Source: Pseudomonas asgharzadehiana (lineage in GTDB: Bacteria; Pseudomonadota; Gammaproteobacteria; Pseudomonadales; Pseudomonadaceae). From it: DNA of 64,000 nucleotides. Position numbers and translations under genes: made by a program. How positions within the stretch are numbered: position 1 is the stretch's first letter; every line of letters begins with the position of its first letter. The stretch spans positions 6,021,001 to 6,085,000 of the forward strand of contig NZ_CP077079.1 of the NCBI RefSeq assembly GCF_019139815.1. Direction: 5' to 3'. A model generated the notes under the pieces. The model made no database searches, had not been told where the DNA came from, and saw nothing but the letters and a program-made list of their open reading frames with translations. Positions 47,981 through 56,563 of this stretch are shown one piece after another.

Positions 47981-48352
47981 ATGCGTCACTTCATCCTCGG
48001 CGCCCTGGCGCTGGTCCTGCTCGCCGGCTGCGCCACCCCGCCGCCGCCGGAGCCCGGCAGCGCCGCGAGCAAAATCGTGGTGATGGGCAAGTTCAAGGGC
48101 ATCGCGGTCGGCGCCATTCGCGTTGCGCGCGAAAACGGCTTCCTCACCGCCAAGGTGCAATTGAGCAACATCACCAGCAGCAACCAGACGATGTATTACC
48201 GCTTCGCCTGGCTGGGCGCCGACGGTTTCCCGGTGGGCGACGAAGACACCTGGAAAGTGCTGAACCTGTACGCCAACCAGGCGACGTTCCTGCCGGCCAT
48301 CGCCAACTTGCCCCAGGCGGCGGATTTCCGTCTTGAAGTCAAAACCCCTTGA
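47981..48352 (+). CDS. YcfL family lipoprotein (DUF1425)
   Basis: A 123-residue lipoprotein beginning MRHFILGALALVLLAGCATP (lipobox LLAGC, Cys about 17). The mature part has a DUF1425 beta-sandwich core (AKVQLSNITSSNQTMYYRFAW then LGADGFPV). In E. coli ycfL and lpoB are neighbouring genes, and the same pairing occurs here. A GGAG site precedes the ATG, 10 bp after the COG3014 stop. Confidence 0.88.
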   Translation: MRHFILGALALVLLAGCATPPPPEPGSAASKIVVMGKFKGIAVGAIRVARENGFLTAKVQLSNITSSNQTMYYRFAWLGADGFPVGDEDTWKVLNLYANQATFLPAIANLPQAADFRLEVKTP

Positions 48353-48387
48353 GCCGTCCCCTTCTTAAGCGCCAGAGAGATTTCCCC

Positions 48388-48975
48388 ATGTTTGCACGCT
48401 TTTCGATTCTCGCCGTGGTTGCCGTACTGGTCAGCGGCTGCGCCAATACTTCGCCGGTACTGGGCAGTAAGAACATTAACTACGGCGACACCAAGGCCGT
48501 GGAAACGGTGACCAATGAGTTCGGTTCCACCGATCTGCAGATGATCGCCGAAAGCATGACCCGCTCCCTGGCCCAATCCGGCATCCTGCACGGCCGCCCG
48601 GTAGTCCAGGTGTACGACGTGAAGAACAAGACCAGCGAGTACATCGACACCCGTGAGATCACCACGTCGATCAAAACCCAGCTGATGAAGACCGGCACCG
48701 CACGCTTTGCCAGTGACAACACCGACATGCAGAGCCAGGTTGACCAGCTCAAGCTGCAGAACCAGAGCGGCCTGTACAAGAAGACCACTGTGAGCAAGAC
48801 CGGCAACATGGTCGCGGCCAAGTACCGCCTGGAAGGCTCCATCAGCTCCATCGTCAAGCGCAGCTCGGACTACAAGGACGTCTTTTACAAATTCAGCCTG
48901 CAGTTGATCGACGTCGAGAGCGGCCTGGCCGAGTGGATGGACGAAAAAGAAATCCGCAAGACTACGGAGCGCTAA
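48388..48975 (+). CDS. lpoB: Penicillin-binding protein activator LpoB-like lipoprotein
   Basis: A 195-residue outer-membrane lipoprotein with lipobox VSGC. The mature protein follows the LpoB fold: YGDTKAVETVTNEFGSTDLQ, MIAESMTRSLAQSG, then VVQVYDVKNKTSEYIDTREI and KYRLEGSISSIVKR. In E. coli LpoB activates peptidoglycan synthase PBP1b through the periplasm. Pseudomonas usually relies on a different PBP1b activator, LpoP, so this homologue may serve another partner. It follows the YcfL gene by 35 bp. Confidence 0.82.
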   Translation: MFARFSILAVVAVLVSGCANTSPVLGSKNINYGDTKAVETVTNEFGSTDLQMIAESMTRSLAQSGILHGRPVVQVYDVKNKTSEYIDTREITTSIKTQLMKTGTARFASDNTDMQSQVDQLKLQNQSGLYKKTTVSKTGNMVAAKYRLEGSISSIVKRSSDYKDVFYKFSLQLIDVESGLAEWMDEKEIRKTTER

Positions 48976-48978
48976 GCA

Positions 48979-49719
48979 ATGCGTGCATGGATCGGCATGA
49001 TCGGCCTGTTGTGCGCCTTTGGCGCCTCGGCCGCGCCGAAGATCGCGGTGACCGACCTGGCCTACGAGGCGCGGGTCGAGGAATACATCCACCAGGTCTC
49101 GGCCAGCAACAACTTCCAGGCAAGCAGCTACCACGCCAGCGGCGCCTCGAACTACAGCGAGTATGAAAGCCGTACCAGCTACATCGAACAGACCGAGCTG
49201 CGTAAGTTCAGCGGTGACATCAAGGGCGAGATCCTCAAGTCCCGCCAGTTCCAACTGGTGCAAGGCACGCCCTACACCGCCGATGCCAAGGGTGACGTCT
49301 ATGACGTGATCAAGCGCATCAAGGCCGGTCACTTCAAAGGCGCGGACTACGTGCTGTTCGGCACGCTGTCGGACATCGACTTCACCCAGGACATCAACGC
49401 CCTGGACCACACCAACAGCTACTCGGCGGTGCTGGGCCTGACCCTGGTGGCGGACTTCAGTTTGATCAACACACGCACCTTCGAAATCACCTCGGCGTTT
49501 ACCGCCATGGGTGAAGGCCAGGACACCAAGCTGGTGAACAGCCGCGACGTGCGCGTGAGCCTCAACCGGCCGCGGGTGGTCAAAGAAGTGTCGAAAGCGT
49601 TGGGTGAGGATGTGGCGCGCCAATTGGCGGAACAACTGGGCGGCGGCTACCAAGACCCCGGCCAGCCAGTGCTGCGCAACAACCTGCCACGGGATGAAGC
49701 GCCGAAGATATTGCGCTGA
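48979..49719 (+). CDS. CsgG-like periplasmic protein of the lipoprotein operon
   Basis: A 246-residue protein with a signal peptide ending AFGASA; no lipobox cysteine is present. The start of the mature protein, PKIAVTDLAYEARVEEYIHQ, resembles the CsgG/TolB-type N-terminal strand, and GADYVLFGTLSDIDF and VLGLTLVADFSLINTRTFEI follow the CsgG order. It starts 3 bp after the LpoB stop, so the two proteins of similar fold are translationally linked. Function unknown. Confidence 0.72.
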   Translation: MRAWIGMIGLLCAFGASAAPKIAVTDLAYEARVEEYIHQVSASNNFQASSYHASGASNYSEYESRTSYIEQTELRKFSGDIKGEILKSRQFQLVQGTPYTADAKGDVYDVIKRIKAGHFKGADYVLFGTLSDIDFTQDINALDHTNSYSAVLGLTLVADFSLINTRTFEITSAFTAMGEGQDTKLVNSRDVRVSLNRPRVVKEVSKALGEDVARQLAEQLGGGYQDPGQPVLRNNLPRDEAPKILR

Positions 49720-49750
49720 GCGGTAGTCCTCCAGGCAACACAAAACCAAT

Positions 49751-49777
49751 ATGGGAGGGCGCTTGCCCCCTCCCACA
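49751..49777. repeat. REP hairpin after the lipoprotein operon
   Basis: ATGGGAGGGCGCTTGCCCCCTCCCACAT, a slightly degenerate copy of the local REP palindrome, between the lipoprotein operon (plus) and the RhtB exporter gene (minus). It probably acts as a shared 3' hairpin. Confidence 0.85.
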
Positions 49778-49797
49778 TTTTGATTCGGTTTCGTCAG

Positions 49798-50430
49798 TCA
49801 GGCCGTTGCGCGATGCAAGCTGGCAAGGAAGCCCGCAGCCCCCACGAACAACCCGGCAAACGTACGGTTCATGCGTTTTGGCTGTTTGGGCGTGCGCAAC
49901 AGGCGCAACACCTTCGATGCCAGCCCGGTGTACCCGGCCATCACGATCATATCGACGCTAATCATGGTCGCGCCCAACATCAGGTACTGGATCAGCAACG
50001 GCGCCTGCGGGTTCACGAACTGCGGCAGTACCGCGAGCATGAACACCACGGCCTTGGGGTTACTGGCGTTGACCAGAAAGCCGCGGAACATCATCGCCAT
50101 CGGCTTGCCCACGGGGCGCGGGGTCGCGTCATCGCTCATGTCCATGGGCAGCGCACGCCATTGCTTGACGGCCAGGTACACCAGATAGGCCACGCCAAAC
50201 CATTTGATCGCATAGAACGCCGTGGACGACGTCGCCAAAATGGCTCCCAACCCACAGGCCACCACGGCAATCTGCATCGCCAGGCCCAGTTGCAGGCCAA
50301 TGGCGTTCCAGTAGCCGCGCAGGAAACCATATTGCAGACCGCTGGACATCGAAGCGATAGCGCCGGCGCCAGGAGAAAGGGAAATGATCCAGCTGGCCAG
50401 GAAAAAGGCCAGCCACGTATCGAGCGCCAT
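49798..50430 (-). CDS. LysE/RhtB family amino-acid exporter
   Basis: A 210-residue inner-membrane protein with about six hydrophobic segments. The N-terminal block FFLASWIISLSPGAGAIASM and the later RGFLVNASNPKAVVFMLAVLPQF are characteristic of the RhtB family. Members export homoserine, threonine or other amino acids; the substrate is not predictable here. It has a good GGAG-like site and stands alone between a REP and the MscS gene. Confidence 0.92.
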   Translation of the reverse strand: MALDTWLAFFLASWIISLSPGAGAIASMSSGLQYGFLRGYWNAIGLQLGLAMQIAVVACGLGAILATSSTAFYAIKWFGVAYLVYLAVKQWRALPMDMSDDATPRPVGKPMAMMFRGFLVNASNPKAVVFMLAVLPQFVNPQAPLLIQYLMLGATMISVDMIVMAGYTGLASKVLRLLRTPKQPKRMNRTFAGLFVGAAGFLASLHRATA

Positions 50431-50519
50431 TGCACACCTCGGAGGGGAGTTTGCTGTTGTGGCCTTAAGCTAACTCCGCCGACCGAGGGCTGGCTATAGA
50501 TTTTTACAAGATGTGAATA

Positions 50520-51092
50520 CTAGCGATCGCCCGGAAACACGTGGGTGCCAGGCCAACGCCGCACGGAGCGCTGGAAAAACAGGCTGTTAGGCACCTGCAC
50601 AATGGCGCTGTCGGTGCCCGCCGCTTCCACCTCGATCAGCGTGGTGTAGAGCAGATTGATCGCCACGACCCGGCCTTTTACGCCGGGTTTGTCGACGGTA
50701 TCCACCAGCTCGACGATGTCACCGAGGCGAAACGGCCCGACGGTAAAGATCAGGATGGCGCACAACAGGTTGGACAGCACCGACCACATGGCAAAGAACG
50801 CCACGGCGGCGACCGCGACAAACCCCGACAGCGCCGTCCACAGCACCGTGGCGGACACGCCCAGGCGGCCCAGCACGAAGATCAGCGCACTGCCCATGAT
50901 CAGCCAGCGCAAGCCACCCCGCAGCGGCATCAGCAATTGCGGCGGGAACGGGTAACGCTCGCCCAGGCGCGTCAGGCCTTTGGCAACGAAGCGCTGCGCG
51001 AGGTAACCGGCCAACAGGATCAGCAGGATTTGCACGCCGATCCATACCGGTTCTATCCATTGCGCCGGTAGCGGCAGCTGTAACGCTTCCAT
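50520..51092 (-). CDS. Small-conductance mechanosensitive channel (MscS family, short)
   Basis: A 190-residue membrane protein with three membrane segments and the MscS pore-lining helix region FVAVAAVAFFAMWSVLSNLL followed by the beta-domain motif GPFRLGDIVELVD near residues 118-130. This is a minimal MscS lacking the large cytoplasmic cage. The true start at 51092 overlaps the stop of the ABC-F gene by one base (TGATG); a longer frame starting at 51152 would lie inside that gene. Confidence 0.88.
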   Translation of the reverse strand: MEALQLPLPAQWIEPVWIGVQILLILLAGYLAQRFVAKGLTRLGERYPFPPQLLMPLRGGLRWLIMGSALIFVLGRLGVSATVLWTALSGFVAVAAVAFFAMWSVLSNLLCAILIFTVGPFRLGDIVELVDTVDKPGVKGRVVAINLLYTTLIEVEAAGTDSAIVQVPNSLFFQRSVRRWPGTHVFPGDR

Positions 51093-53002
51093 CAGGACAG
51101 CGCCTCCAGCTCCGCTTGCAGGGTTTCGAGCAATTCGAGGGCCTCCATCCAAGTTTCCTCCAATTGGCCTTCGCGCACCTTGAGCCTGGCCTGTTCGGCC
51201 AGCAGGTCACGCAACTCGTCCTTGCGTGCCGCCTCGTATACGGCGCTGTCGCCCAGGCTGGCTTCGATCTTGGCCAGGCGCTCATGCACCTTGCCCAACT
51301 CGGCTTCCAGCTTGTCGGCTTCGCGCTTGTGCGGCGCCAGTTGCTGACGCAACGCGGCGGCGGCCTGACGCTGGGCTTTCTTGTCGGTCTTGTCCGGGTT
51401 GACCGGGGTGTTGCTCGCCGGCGCATTGCGCAGACGGTAATCCGTCAGCCAGCGTGCATAGTCGTCCAGGTCGCCATCGAATTCCTCGACTTTGCCGTCG
51501 GCCACCAACAGGAAGTTATCGGTGGTGCTCTTGAGCAAGTGGCGATCGTGAGACACCACCAGTACCGCACCGCTGAACTCCTGCAAGGCCATGGTCAGCG
51601 CCAGGCGCATTTCCAGGTCCAGGTGGTTGGTCGGTTCGTCGAGCAACAGCAGGTTCGGCCGGTCCCAGGCGATGAGAGCCAGGGCCAGGCGGGCTTTTTC
51701 GCCGCCGGAGAAGTTCAGCACCGGCTCATCGATACGCGCGCCACGGAAATCGAAACCACCGAGGAAGTCCCGCAGGGTTTGCTCGCGCTCGGTCGGCGCC
51801 AGGCGTTGCAGGTGCAGCAATGGGCTGGCCTTGGAGTCCAGGGAGTCCAACTGGTGCTGGGCAAAGTAGCCCACCACCGTGTTCTCGCCACGGGTCAAGC
51901 GGCCGGCCAACGGTTCGAGTTCGCCCGACAGGTTCTTGATCAGCGTCGACTTGCCCGCGCCGTTCGGGCCCAGCAGGCCGATACGCGCACCTGGCGTGAG
52001 CTGTAGTTTGACCTTCTCCAGGATGGTCTTGTCGCCGTAGCCCAGGCGAGCATCGGACAGGTCCAACAGCGGGCTGGAGATTTTCACCGACTCGCGGAAC
52101 ACAAAATCGAACGGCGAATCGACGTGGGCCGCCGACAGTTCCTCCATGCGTTCCAACGCTTTGATCCGGCTCTGGGCCTGGCGGGCCTTGGTGGCCTGGG
52201 CCTTGAACCGGGCAATGTAGCTTTCCATGTGCGCGCGCTGCGCCTGCTGTTTCTCGTAGGCTTGTTGCTGCTGGGCCAGGCGCTCGGCACGCGCGCGTTC
52301 GAACGCGGAGTAGCCGCCACGGTAGAGCGTGATTTTCTTCTGTTCGACGTGGGCGATGTTGTCGACCACGGCGTCGAGGAAATCCCGGTCGTGGGAAATC
52401 AGCAACAAAGTGCCCTGGTAGTTCTTGAGGAAATCTTCCAGCCACAGGATCGCATCGAGGTCCAAGTGGTTGGTCGGTTCATCGAGCAGCAACAGGTCCG
52501 AAGGGCACATCAGTGCCTGCGCCAGGTTCAGGCGCATGCGCCAGCCACCGGAGAAGTCCGCGACCGGGCGATCCATTTGTTCGTTGGTAAAGCCAAGGCC
52601 GGCAAGCATCTTGCGGGCGCGAGCATCGGCGGTATAGCCGTCGGCGCTGTCCAGCTCCGAGTGCAACCGGGCCTGGGCGGCGCCGTCCTGGGCTTTCTCG
52701 GCCTCGGCGAGGTCGTGTTGCACCTGGCGCAGACGCAGGTCGCCATCGAGCACGTAGTCGATCGCGATGCGGTCCAGGGTGTCGATCTCCTGGCGCATAT
52801 GGGCGATGCGCCAGTCGGCCGGCAGCAGGCAGTCGCCGGAGTCCGGGGTCAGTTCACCCAGCAACAGGGCAAACAACGTGGATTTACCGGCGCCATTGGC
52901 ACCGATCAGGCCGGCTTTGTGACCGGCGTGCAGGGTCAGCTCGGCGTCTTCGAGAAGACGTTGCGGGCCACGCTGTAATGTTAGGCTTTGAAGTCGGATC
53001 AT
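51092..53002 (-). CDS. yheS: ABC-F family ATPase, YheS type
   Basis: A 636-residue soluble protein with two ATP-binding domains and no membrane segment. Walker A motifs are GANGAGKST near residue 35 and GPNGAGKST near 345. Signature motifs are FSGGWRMRLNLAQAL and FSGGEKARLALALI, with Walker B LLLLDEPTNHLDL twice. The linker and a C-terminal coiled coil (about 540-636) match YheS. ABC-F proteins act on the ribosome to relieve stalling. The MscS gene starts at its stop codon. Confidence 0.92.
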   Translation of the reverse strand: MIRLQSLTLQRGPQRLLEDAELTLHAGHKAGLIGANGAGKSTLFALLLGELTPDSGDCLLPADWRIAHMRQEIDTLDRIAIDYVLDGDLRLRQVQHDLAEAEKAQDGAAQARLHSELDSADGYTADARARKMLAGLGFTNEQMDRPVADFSGGWRMRLNLAQALMCPSDLLLLDEPTNHLDLDAILWLEDFLKNYQGTLLLISHDRDFLDAVVDNIAHVEQKKITLYRGGYSAFERARAERLAQQQQAYEKQQAQRAHMESYIARFKAQATKARQAQSRIKALERMEELSAAHVDSPFDFVFRESVKISSPLLDLSDARLGYGDKTILEKVKLQLTPGARIGLLGPNGAGKSTLIKNLSGELEPLAGRLTRGENTVVGYFAQHQLDSLDSKASPLLHLQRLAPTEREQTLRDFLGGFDFRGARIDEPVLNFSGGEKARLALALIAWDRPNLLLLDEPTNHLDLEMRLALTMALQEFSGAVLVVSHDRHLLKSTTDNFLLVADGKVEEFDGDLDDYARWLTDYRLRNAPASNTPVNPDKTDKKAQRQAAAALRQQLAPHKREADKLEAELGKVHERLAKIEASLGDSAVYEAARKDELRDLLAEQARLKVREGQLEETWMEALELLETLQAELEALS

Positions 53003-53052
53003 AATGGCGGCGGAGTCTACCAGCTTCGTTGGCCGCTGGCTTGGGTGTGAAT

Positions 53053-53520
53053 ATGTGCGCTGACCTGTGGAGCTTTGCCCTCTCGACCTATGCCCGCCCG
53101 GGCGTCGAAGCCGCCTGCCTGAGCCTGCAGGAACAAGGGGCGGATGTGTGCCTGCTGCTTTGTGGGGCCTGGCTGGAACAACGCGGGGTGGCGCTGACGG
53201 CCGAGCGTATAGAGGCGCTCCAGCAGATCGCCAGGCCCTGGCAGGCGCAGGTGATCGAACCGTTGCGACAGGTGCGTGTGCAATGGCGAGCCATGGCGGG
53301 GAAGGATGAACGACTGGCCGCGTTACGTGAAAGGGTCAAAGCCCTGGAACTGGATGCGGAACGGCAATTGTTGATGCGCCTCGATGTTCTGGCACAGCAA
53401 TGGCCATCAAACGAGGGTGCCGATCAACAGAGATGGCTGGAAGGACTGGCGGCTGAGGATGCCGCCAACCTTGACCACGACGCGCTGCAGCAGCTGCGCG
53501 TCATGGCCACCGGCACTTAG
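53053..53520 (+). CDS. TIGR02444 family protein
   Basis: A 155-residue protein beginning MCADLWSFALSTYARPGVEA with CLSLQEQGADVCLLLCGAWL and IEPLRQVRVQWRAMAG, the pattern of the TIGR02444 family of uncharacterised proteins. It is cytoplasmic and helical. A start 24 bp upstream (53029) is possible; 53053 matches the family. It lies next to yheS in the conserved Pseudomonas order and its 3' end overlaps the convergent algP gene by 4 bp. Confidence 0.85.
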   Translation: MCADLWSFALSTYARPGVEAACLSLQEQGADVCLLLCGAWLEQRGVALTAERIEALQQIARPWQAQVIEPLRQVRVQWRAMAGKDERLAALRERVKALELDAERQLLMRLDVLAQQWPSNEGADQQRWLEGLAAEDAANLDHDALQQLRVMATGT

Positions 53521-54449
53521 GAAGCGCTGGTTGGGGTGGTGCTTGGCGCTACCGGTGCAGGCGTGCTGCTGGCCGATGCGGTTGGAGCGGTGGTGGCTGC
53601 CGGGGTCGCTGGAGCTGCTGGCTTGGCCGGTGCTGGTTTGACGGCAGCAGGTTTAGCGGCTGGCTTGGCGGCTGGTTTCGCAGCGGGCTTTGCGGCCGGT
53701 TTGGCGGCGGCGGTTTTAGCAGCTGGCTTCGCGGCTGGTTTGGCGGCAGCGGTTTTAGCAGCTGGCTTTGCGGCCGGTTTGGCAGCGGCGGTTTTGGCAG
53801 CTGGCTTCGCAGCCGGTTTGGCGGCAGCGGTTTTAGCAGCTGGCTTCGCGACTGGTTTGGCAGCGGCGGTTTTGGCAGCCGGCTTCGCGGCTGGTTTGGC
53901 GGCGGCGGTTTTAGCAGCTGGCTTCGCGGCTGGTTTGGCGGCAGCGGTTTTAGCAACTGGCTTCGCGGCTGGTTTGGCGGCAGCAGTTTTAGCAGCGGGT
54001 TTAGCGGCTGGCTTTTTTGCCGTGCTCACCGCGGCAGCTTTTGCCGGTGTACGCGCGCCCAGCACTTTCGCTACAGCTTCTTTCACACGGCCAACGCCCT
54101 GGGCCAGTTTCAGACTTTCCTGGGCATCTTTCTTGAGTTGGGAAATATAGGCGCGGGTTTCGGCTTGGCGATCCTTGAGGGCGTCGAGCAGGTCCTCAAG
54201 TTCTTTGACAGCATCTTTGGCTTTGGCTTGTGCCTTGGCCTTGCCGGCAGTGGCGGCGTCTTGCAGTTTGGTACGGGATTTGTGCAGCTTTTCTTGCGCT
54301 TTACCGCGTTGTTTTTCCAGCTTGGCGAGCAGTTTTTCTGCATCGGCCAAGGCTTGGGAACAAGCGCTTTCCAGATGTTCGAGCAGGCTGCCCGACAGTT
54401 GTTGGAGTAAGTGCAACGGGGTATTAACAGGCTTCTGTTTGGCCGACAT
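53517..54449 (-). CDS. algP: AlgP, histone H1-like lysine/alanine/proline-repeat protein
   Basis: A 310-residue protein. The N-terminal part (about 1-135) is a predicted helical coiled coil with a short basic stretch; the C-terminal half is a tandem array of KTAAAKPAAKPAA-type 13-residue units followed by a proline/alanine/serine tail. AlgP binds DNA like a histone and activates alginate genes in P. aeruginosa. The C-terminal repeat region is expected to be disordered and to vary in length between strains. Confidence 0.93.
   Translation of the reverse strand: MSAKQKPVNTPLHLLQQLSGSLLEHLESACSQALADAEKLLAKLEKQRGKAQEKLHKSRTKLQDAATAGKAKAQAKAKDAVKELEDLLDALKDRQAETRAYISQLKKDAQESLKLAQGVGRVKEAVAKVLGARTPAKAAAVSTAKKPAAKPAAKTAAAKPAAKPVAKTAAAKPAAKPAAKTAAAKPAAKPAAKTAAAKPVAKPAAKTAAAKPAAKPAAKTAAAKPAAKPAAKTAAAKPAAKPAAKTAAAKPAAKPAAKPAAKPAAKPAAVKPAPAKPAAPATPAATTAPTASASSTPAPVAPSTTPTSAS
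53696..54010 (-). repeat. About eight 39-bp tandem repeats inside algP
   Basis: The coding strand repeats a 39-bp unit encoding KTAAAKPAAKPAA about eight times, with single-residue variants (PVA for PAA). Such nearly identical tandem repeats are prone to change in copy number by slippage or recombination, keeping the frame because the unit is a multiple of three. The exact limits are approximate. Confidence 0.8.
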
Positions 54450-54641
54450 GGTTTACCTCCTGGCTGACGTGGGTGCGGCTCATACTAGCCCTCTGCTCTT
54501 ACCGCCGCTAGCGCATGTTGACAGTATCGTTTGCCTTGCGTTGCACCGTACGAAAATTCTTATTTATATAACGAAAATACGCGGCACTTTTTATCCCTTC
54601 ACACTGGCATAATCCGTCGCACTTTCGGCGGGAGAATGCCC

Positions 54642-55319
54642 ATGTCGCGTTACCTTTTTCTTATGCTTGGCTTGGCGATTTCTGTCGCCAATGCGAACGA
54701 GCAAGCGCCCGCAAAAAACCCTGAACAGAATCAGCACGACCTCGCCTACAGCCTGGGTGCCAGCCTCGGTGAACGCCTGCGCCAGGAAGTCCCGGACCTA
54801 CAGATTCAAGCTCTGATCGACGGCCTCAAGCAAGCCTATCAAGGCAAGCCGCTGGCACTGGATAACGCACGCATCGAACAGATTCTTGCCCAGCACGAAG
54901 CGCAAAATGAAGCCGACGCGCCGGTGCCTGAAAGTGAAAAAGCGTTGGCAGCCGAACAGCAGTTTTTGACCAGGGAAAAGTCATCAAAAGGGGTGCGCGA
55001 ATTGGCGGATGGCATCCTGCTCACCGAGCTATCCCCTGGCTCCGGCAGTAAGCCGTCCGCCAGCGACCAGGTCCAGGTGAAATACGTAGGTCGGTTGCCC
55101 GATGGCACGGTATTCGATCAGAGCACCCAGCCCCAATGGTTTCGCCTGGACAGTGTGATCAGCGGCTGGAGCAGCGCCTTGCAGCAGATGCCGGTGGGCG
55201 CGAAATGGCGCCTGGTGATTCCTTCGGCACAGGCATATGGCGCCGACGGTGCCGGCGAGTTGATCCCGCCCTATACGCCATTGGTATTCGAGATCGAATT
55301 GCTCGGTACTCGCCATTGA
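54642..55319 (+). CDS. FKBP-type peptidyl-prolyl isomerase (FkpA/Mip type)
   Basis: A 225-residue protein with a signal peptide ending near residue 19 (SVANA). The N-terminal half (about 20-115) is a helical dimerisation region (DLAYSLGASLGERLRQEVPD), and the C-terminal FKBP domain (about 130-225) has VKYVGRLPDGTVFDQS and the terminal IPPYTPLVFEIELLG. It catalyses proline isomerisation and chaperones proteins in the periplasm. The GGAG site lies 7 bases before the ATG at 54642, chosen over the ATG at 54636. Confidence 0.92.
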   Translation: MSRYLFLMLGLAISVANANEQAPAKNPEQNQHDLAYSLGASLGERLRQEVPDLQIQALIDGLKQAYQGKPLALDNARIEQILAQHEAQNEADAPVPESEKALAAEQQFLTREKSSKGVRELADGILLTELSPGSGSKPSASDQVQVKYVGRLPDGTVFDQSTQPQWFRLDSVISGWSSALQQMPVGAKWRLVIPSAQAYGADGAGELIPPYTPLVFEIELLGTRH

Positions 55320-55324
55320 CCCAA

Positions 55325-55356
55325 TAAAAAACGGTGCGCCATGCGCACCGTTTTTT
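55325..55356. terminator. Bidirectional terminator between the FKBP gene and algQ
   Basis: ACGGTGCGC and GCGCACCGT form a perfect 9-bp stem with loop CAT, flanked by AAAAA and TTTTTT. It lies between two convergent genes, 5 bp past the FKBP stop, and should terminate both transcripts. Confidence 0.95.
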
Positions 55357-55372
55357 ACTTCGCCCTCAAGGT

Positions 55373-55831
55373 TCAAGCCTGAGTGGCGGGTTCTTCTTTG
55401 TGGGCGTTGTGCAGCACTTCGATCAGACAGTCTTCCAGCTCGAAACGCTCGTGGAGCAGCGCACCCAATTCTTTGAATTTTTCGGCGACACACTCACCGG
55501 CATCACACAGGTCGGTGAACGCCAACAGCTTCTCGGTGATGACATCGATACGCGGGTAGATAGTTTCGGCCAGCTTCAGGCCACGCTGATCATCGAAGGC
55601 TTGCGCCTCCTTGGTCAGTTGTTCATAGACGCCGAAATGCCCTGCCGACACATAGTCCACCAACACGCCACAGAAATCTTGTAGCGGTTCGCGATTCTTA
55701 GCCAATGCCTCGGGCTTTGCGCCGAGAGTATCAAAGGTCCGAATCAGTTCGTGACGTGCCTTCAACCATGTGTCGATCAGCTTATGCACCCCACCCCAGC
55801 GTTCCTGAGCATTCTGACAACTTTCCAACAT
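55373..55831 (-). CDS. algQ: AlgQ / Rsd, sigma70 regulator
   Basis: A 152-residue helical protein of the Rsd/AlgQ family: [20 protein letters not shown] near the N-terminus, then [20 protein letters not shown] and [12 protein letters not shown]. It binds the sigma70 subunit and frees core polymerase for alternative sigma factors; in P. aeruginosa AlgQ affects alginate and pyoverdine. It is divergent from nothing and convergent with the FKBP gene. Confidence 0.93.
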   Translation of the reverse strand: MLESCQNAQERWGGVHKLIDTWLKARHELIRTFDTLGAKPEALAKNREPLQDFCGVLVDYVSAGHFGVYEQLTKEAQAFDDQRGLKLAETIYPRIDVITEKLLAFTDLCDAGECVAEKFKELGALLHERFELEDCLIEVLHNAHKEEPATQA

Positions 55832-55942
55832 GATGATCTCTCTTCCCTAATAGGGGCGCTGCCGCCTGATGCCCCCCCTAATGCTTAAAGATAAAACAGC
55901 TGCGGGGCATAGCCGACTCGGACAAACGGTTTCGATAATGCG

Positions 55943-55964
55943 TGCGGGCCAGATTATGCCCGCA
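55943..55964. other. Inverted repeat upstream of algQ
   Basis: TGCGGGC at 55943-55949 and GCCCGCA at 55958-55964 form a perfect 7-bp dyad with an 8-base AT-rich loop. It lies about 115 bp upstream of the algQ start and just past the dsbB stop, and could be a hairpin end for dsbB or an operator of algQ. Confidence 0.45.
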
Positions 55965-56041
55965 TGACCATGGCTTCAAGGTACGCAGGAGAGAAAGTTC
56001 ATACAAGTGTTTAATCCCGCCCTACAATCTGCGCGCGGCAT

Positions 56042-56563
56042 TCAGTACCCGACCTGGCGTACATGCCGGCTGAAAAACAAGTGTGAAAAGTGCATGACGC
56101 CCAGAGCGAACATCCCGAGGAAGAACAGCAAACTCCATTCGGGGAGGCTCAAGTCAAACAGGGTCCAGTTGATTTCAACACAATCCACCGTGCCTTTGAC
56201 CGTTGATTGCAACGCCTGCCACAGCGACAGGTTTTCGATCATGTGGCTCAGGCTGGGCCAGCAATCGGCGGCCTGGCCCGGTGCGGCATTTTGCAACAGC
56301 ATCTGCCGCACTGCGGTGACAGCGCCCAGTAACGCACAGGTCATGCCCGCCAGCCCGTACAGGTAGATGGCCACGCGCCCGGGGTTGTGGAGGGCCGCGA
56401 CCAGATTGATCAGCGTGAAGACGGCCAGAAACCCGCGCTGCATCTGGCATAGGAAGCAGGGGCGCAACGATGCACCGAACTCTAGATAAAAGGACGCGCC
56501 CAATGTCAGCGCACCCGCCATGAACGCGAGGAAAAACAAGGAGCGTGAAGGGGCCAAAGACAT
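56042..56563 (-). CDS. dsbB: Disulfide bond formation protein B
   Basis: A 173-residue inner-membrane protein with four membrane segments. The first periplasmic cysteine pair is Cys36-X-X-Cys39 (RPCFLCQMQRG) and the second pair is in AADCWPS and VDCVEINW. It reoxidises DsbA and passes electrons to ubiquinone; Pseudomonas species usually carry two DsbB paralogues, and this copy corresponds to the one near algQ (DsbH in P. aeruginosa). Confidence 0.9.
   Translation of the reverse strand: MSLAPSRSLFFLAFMAGALTLGASFYLEFGASLRPCFLCQMQRGFLAVFTLINLVAALHNPGRVAIYLYGLAGMTCALLGAVTAVRQMLLQNAAPGQAADCWPSLSHMIENLSLWQALQSTVKGTVDCVEINWTLFDLSLPEWSLLFFLGMFALGVMHFSHLFFSRHVRQVGY

Noticed and set aside
48196..49776. 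A 526-codon minus-strand open frame opposite the LpoB and CsgG-like genes
   Set aside because: Composition rich in valine, histidine and glutamine from the reverse frame; the plus-strand genes have lipoprotein signals and ribosome-binding sites.
53536..54150. Plus-strand frame rich in glycine, alanine and leucine resembling a hydrophobic membrane protein
   Set aside because: It is the reverse reading of the algP repeat array; the apparent membrane character is an artefact of the KPAA codons.
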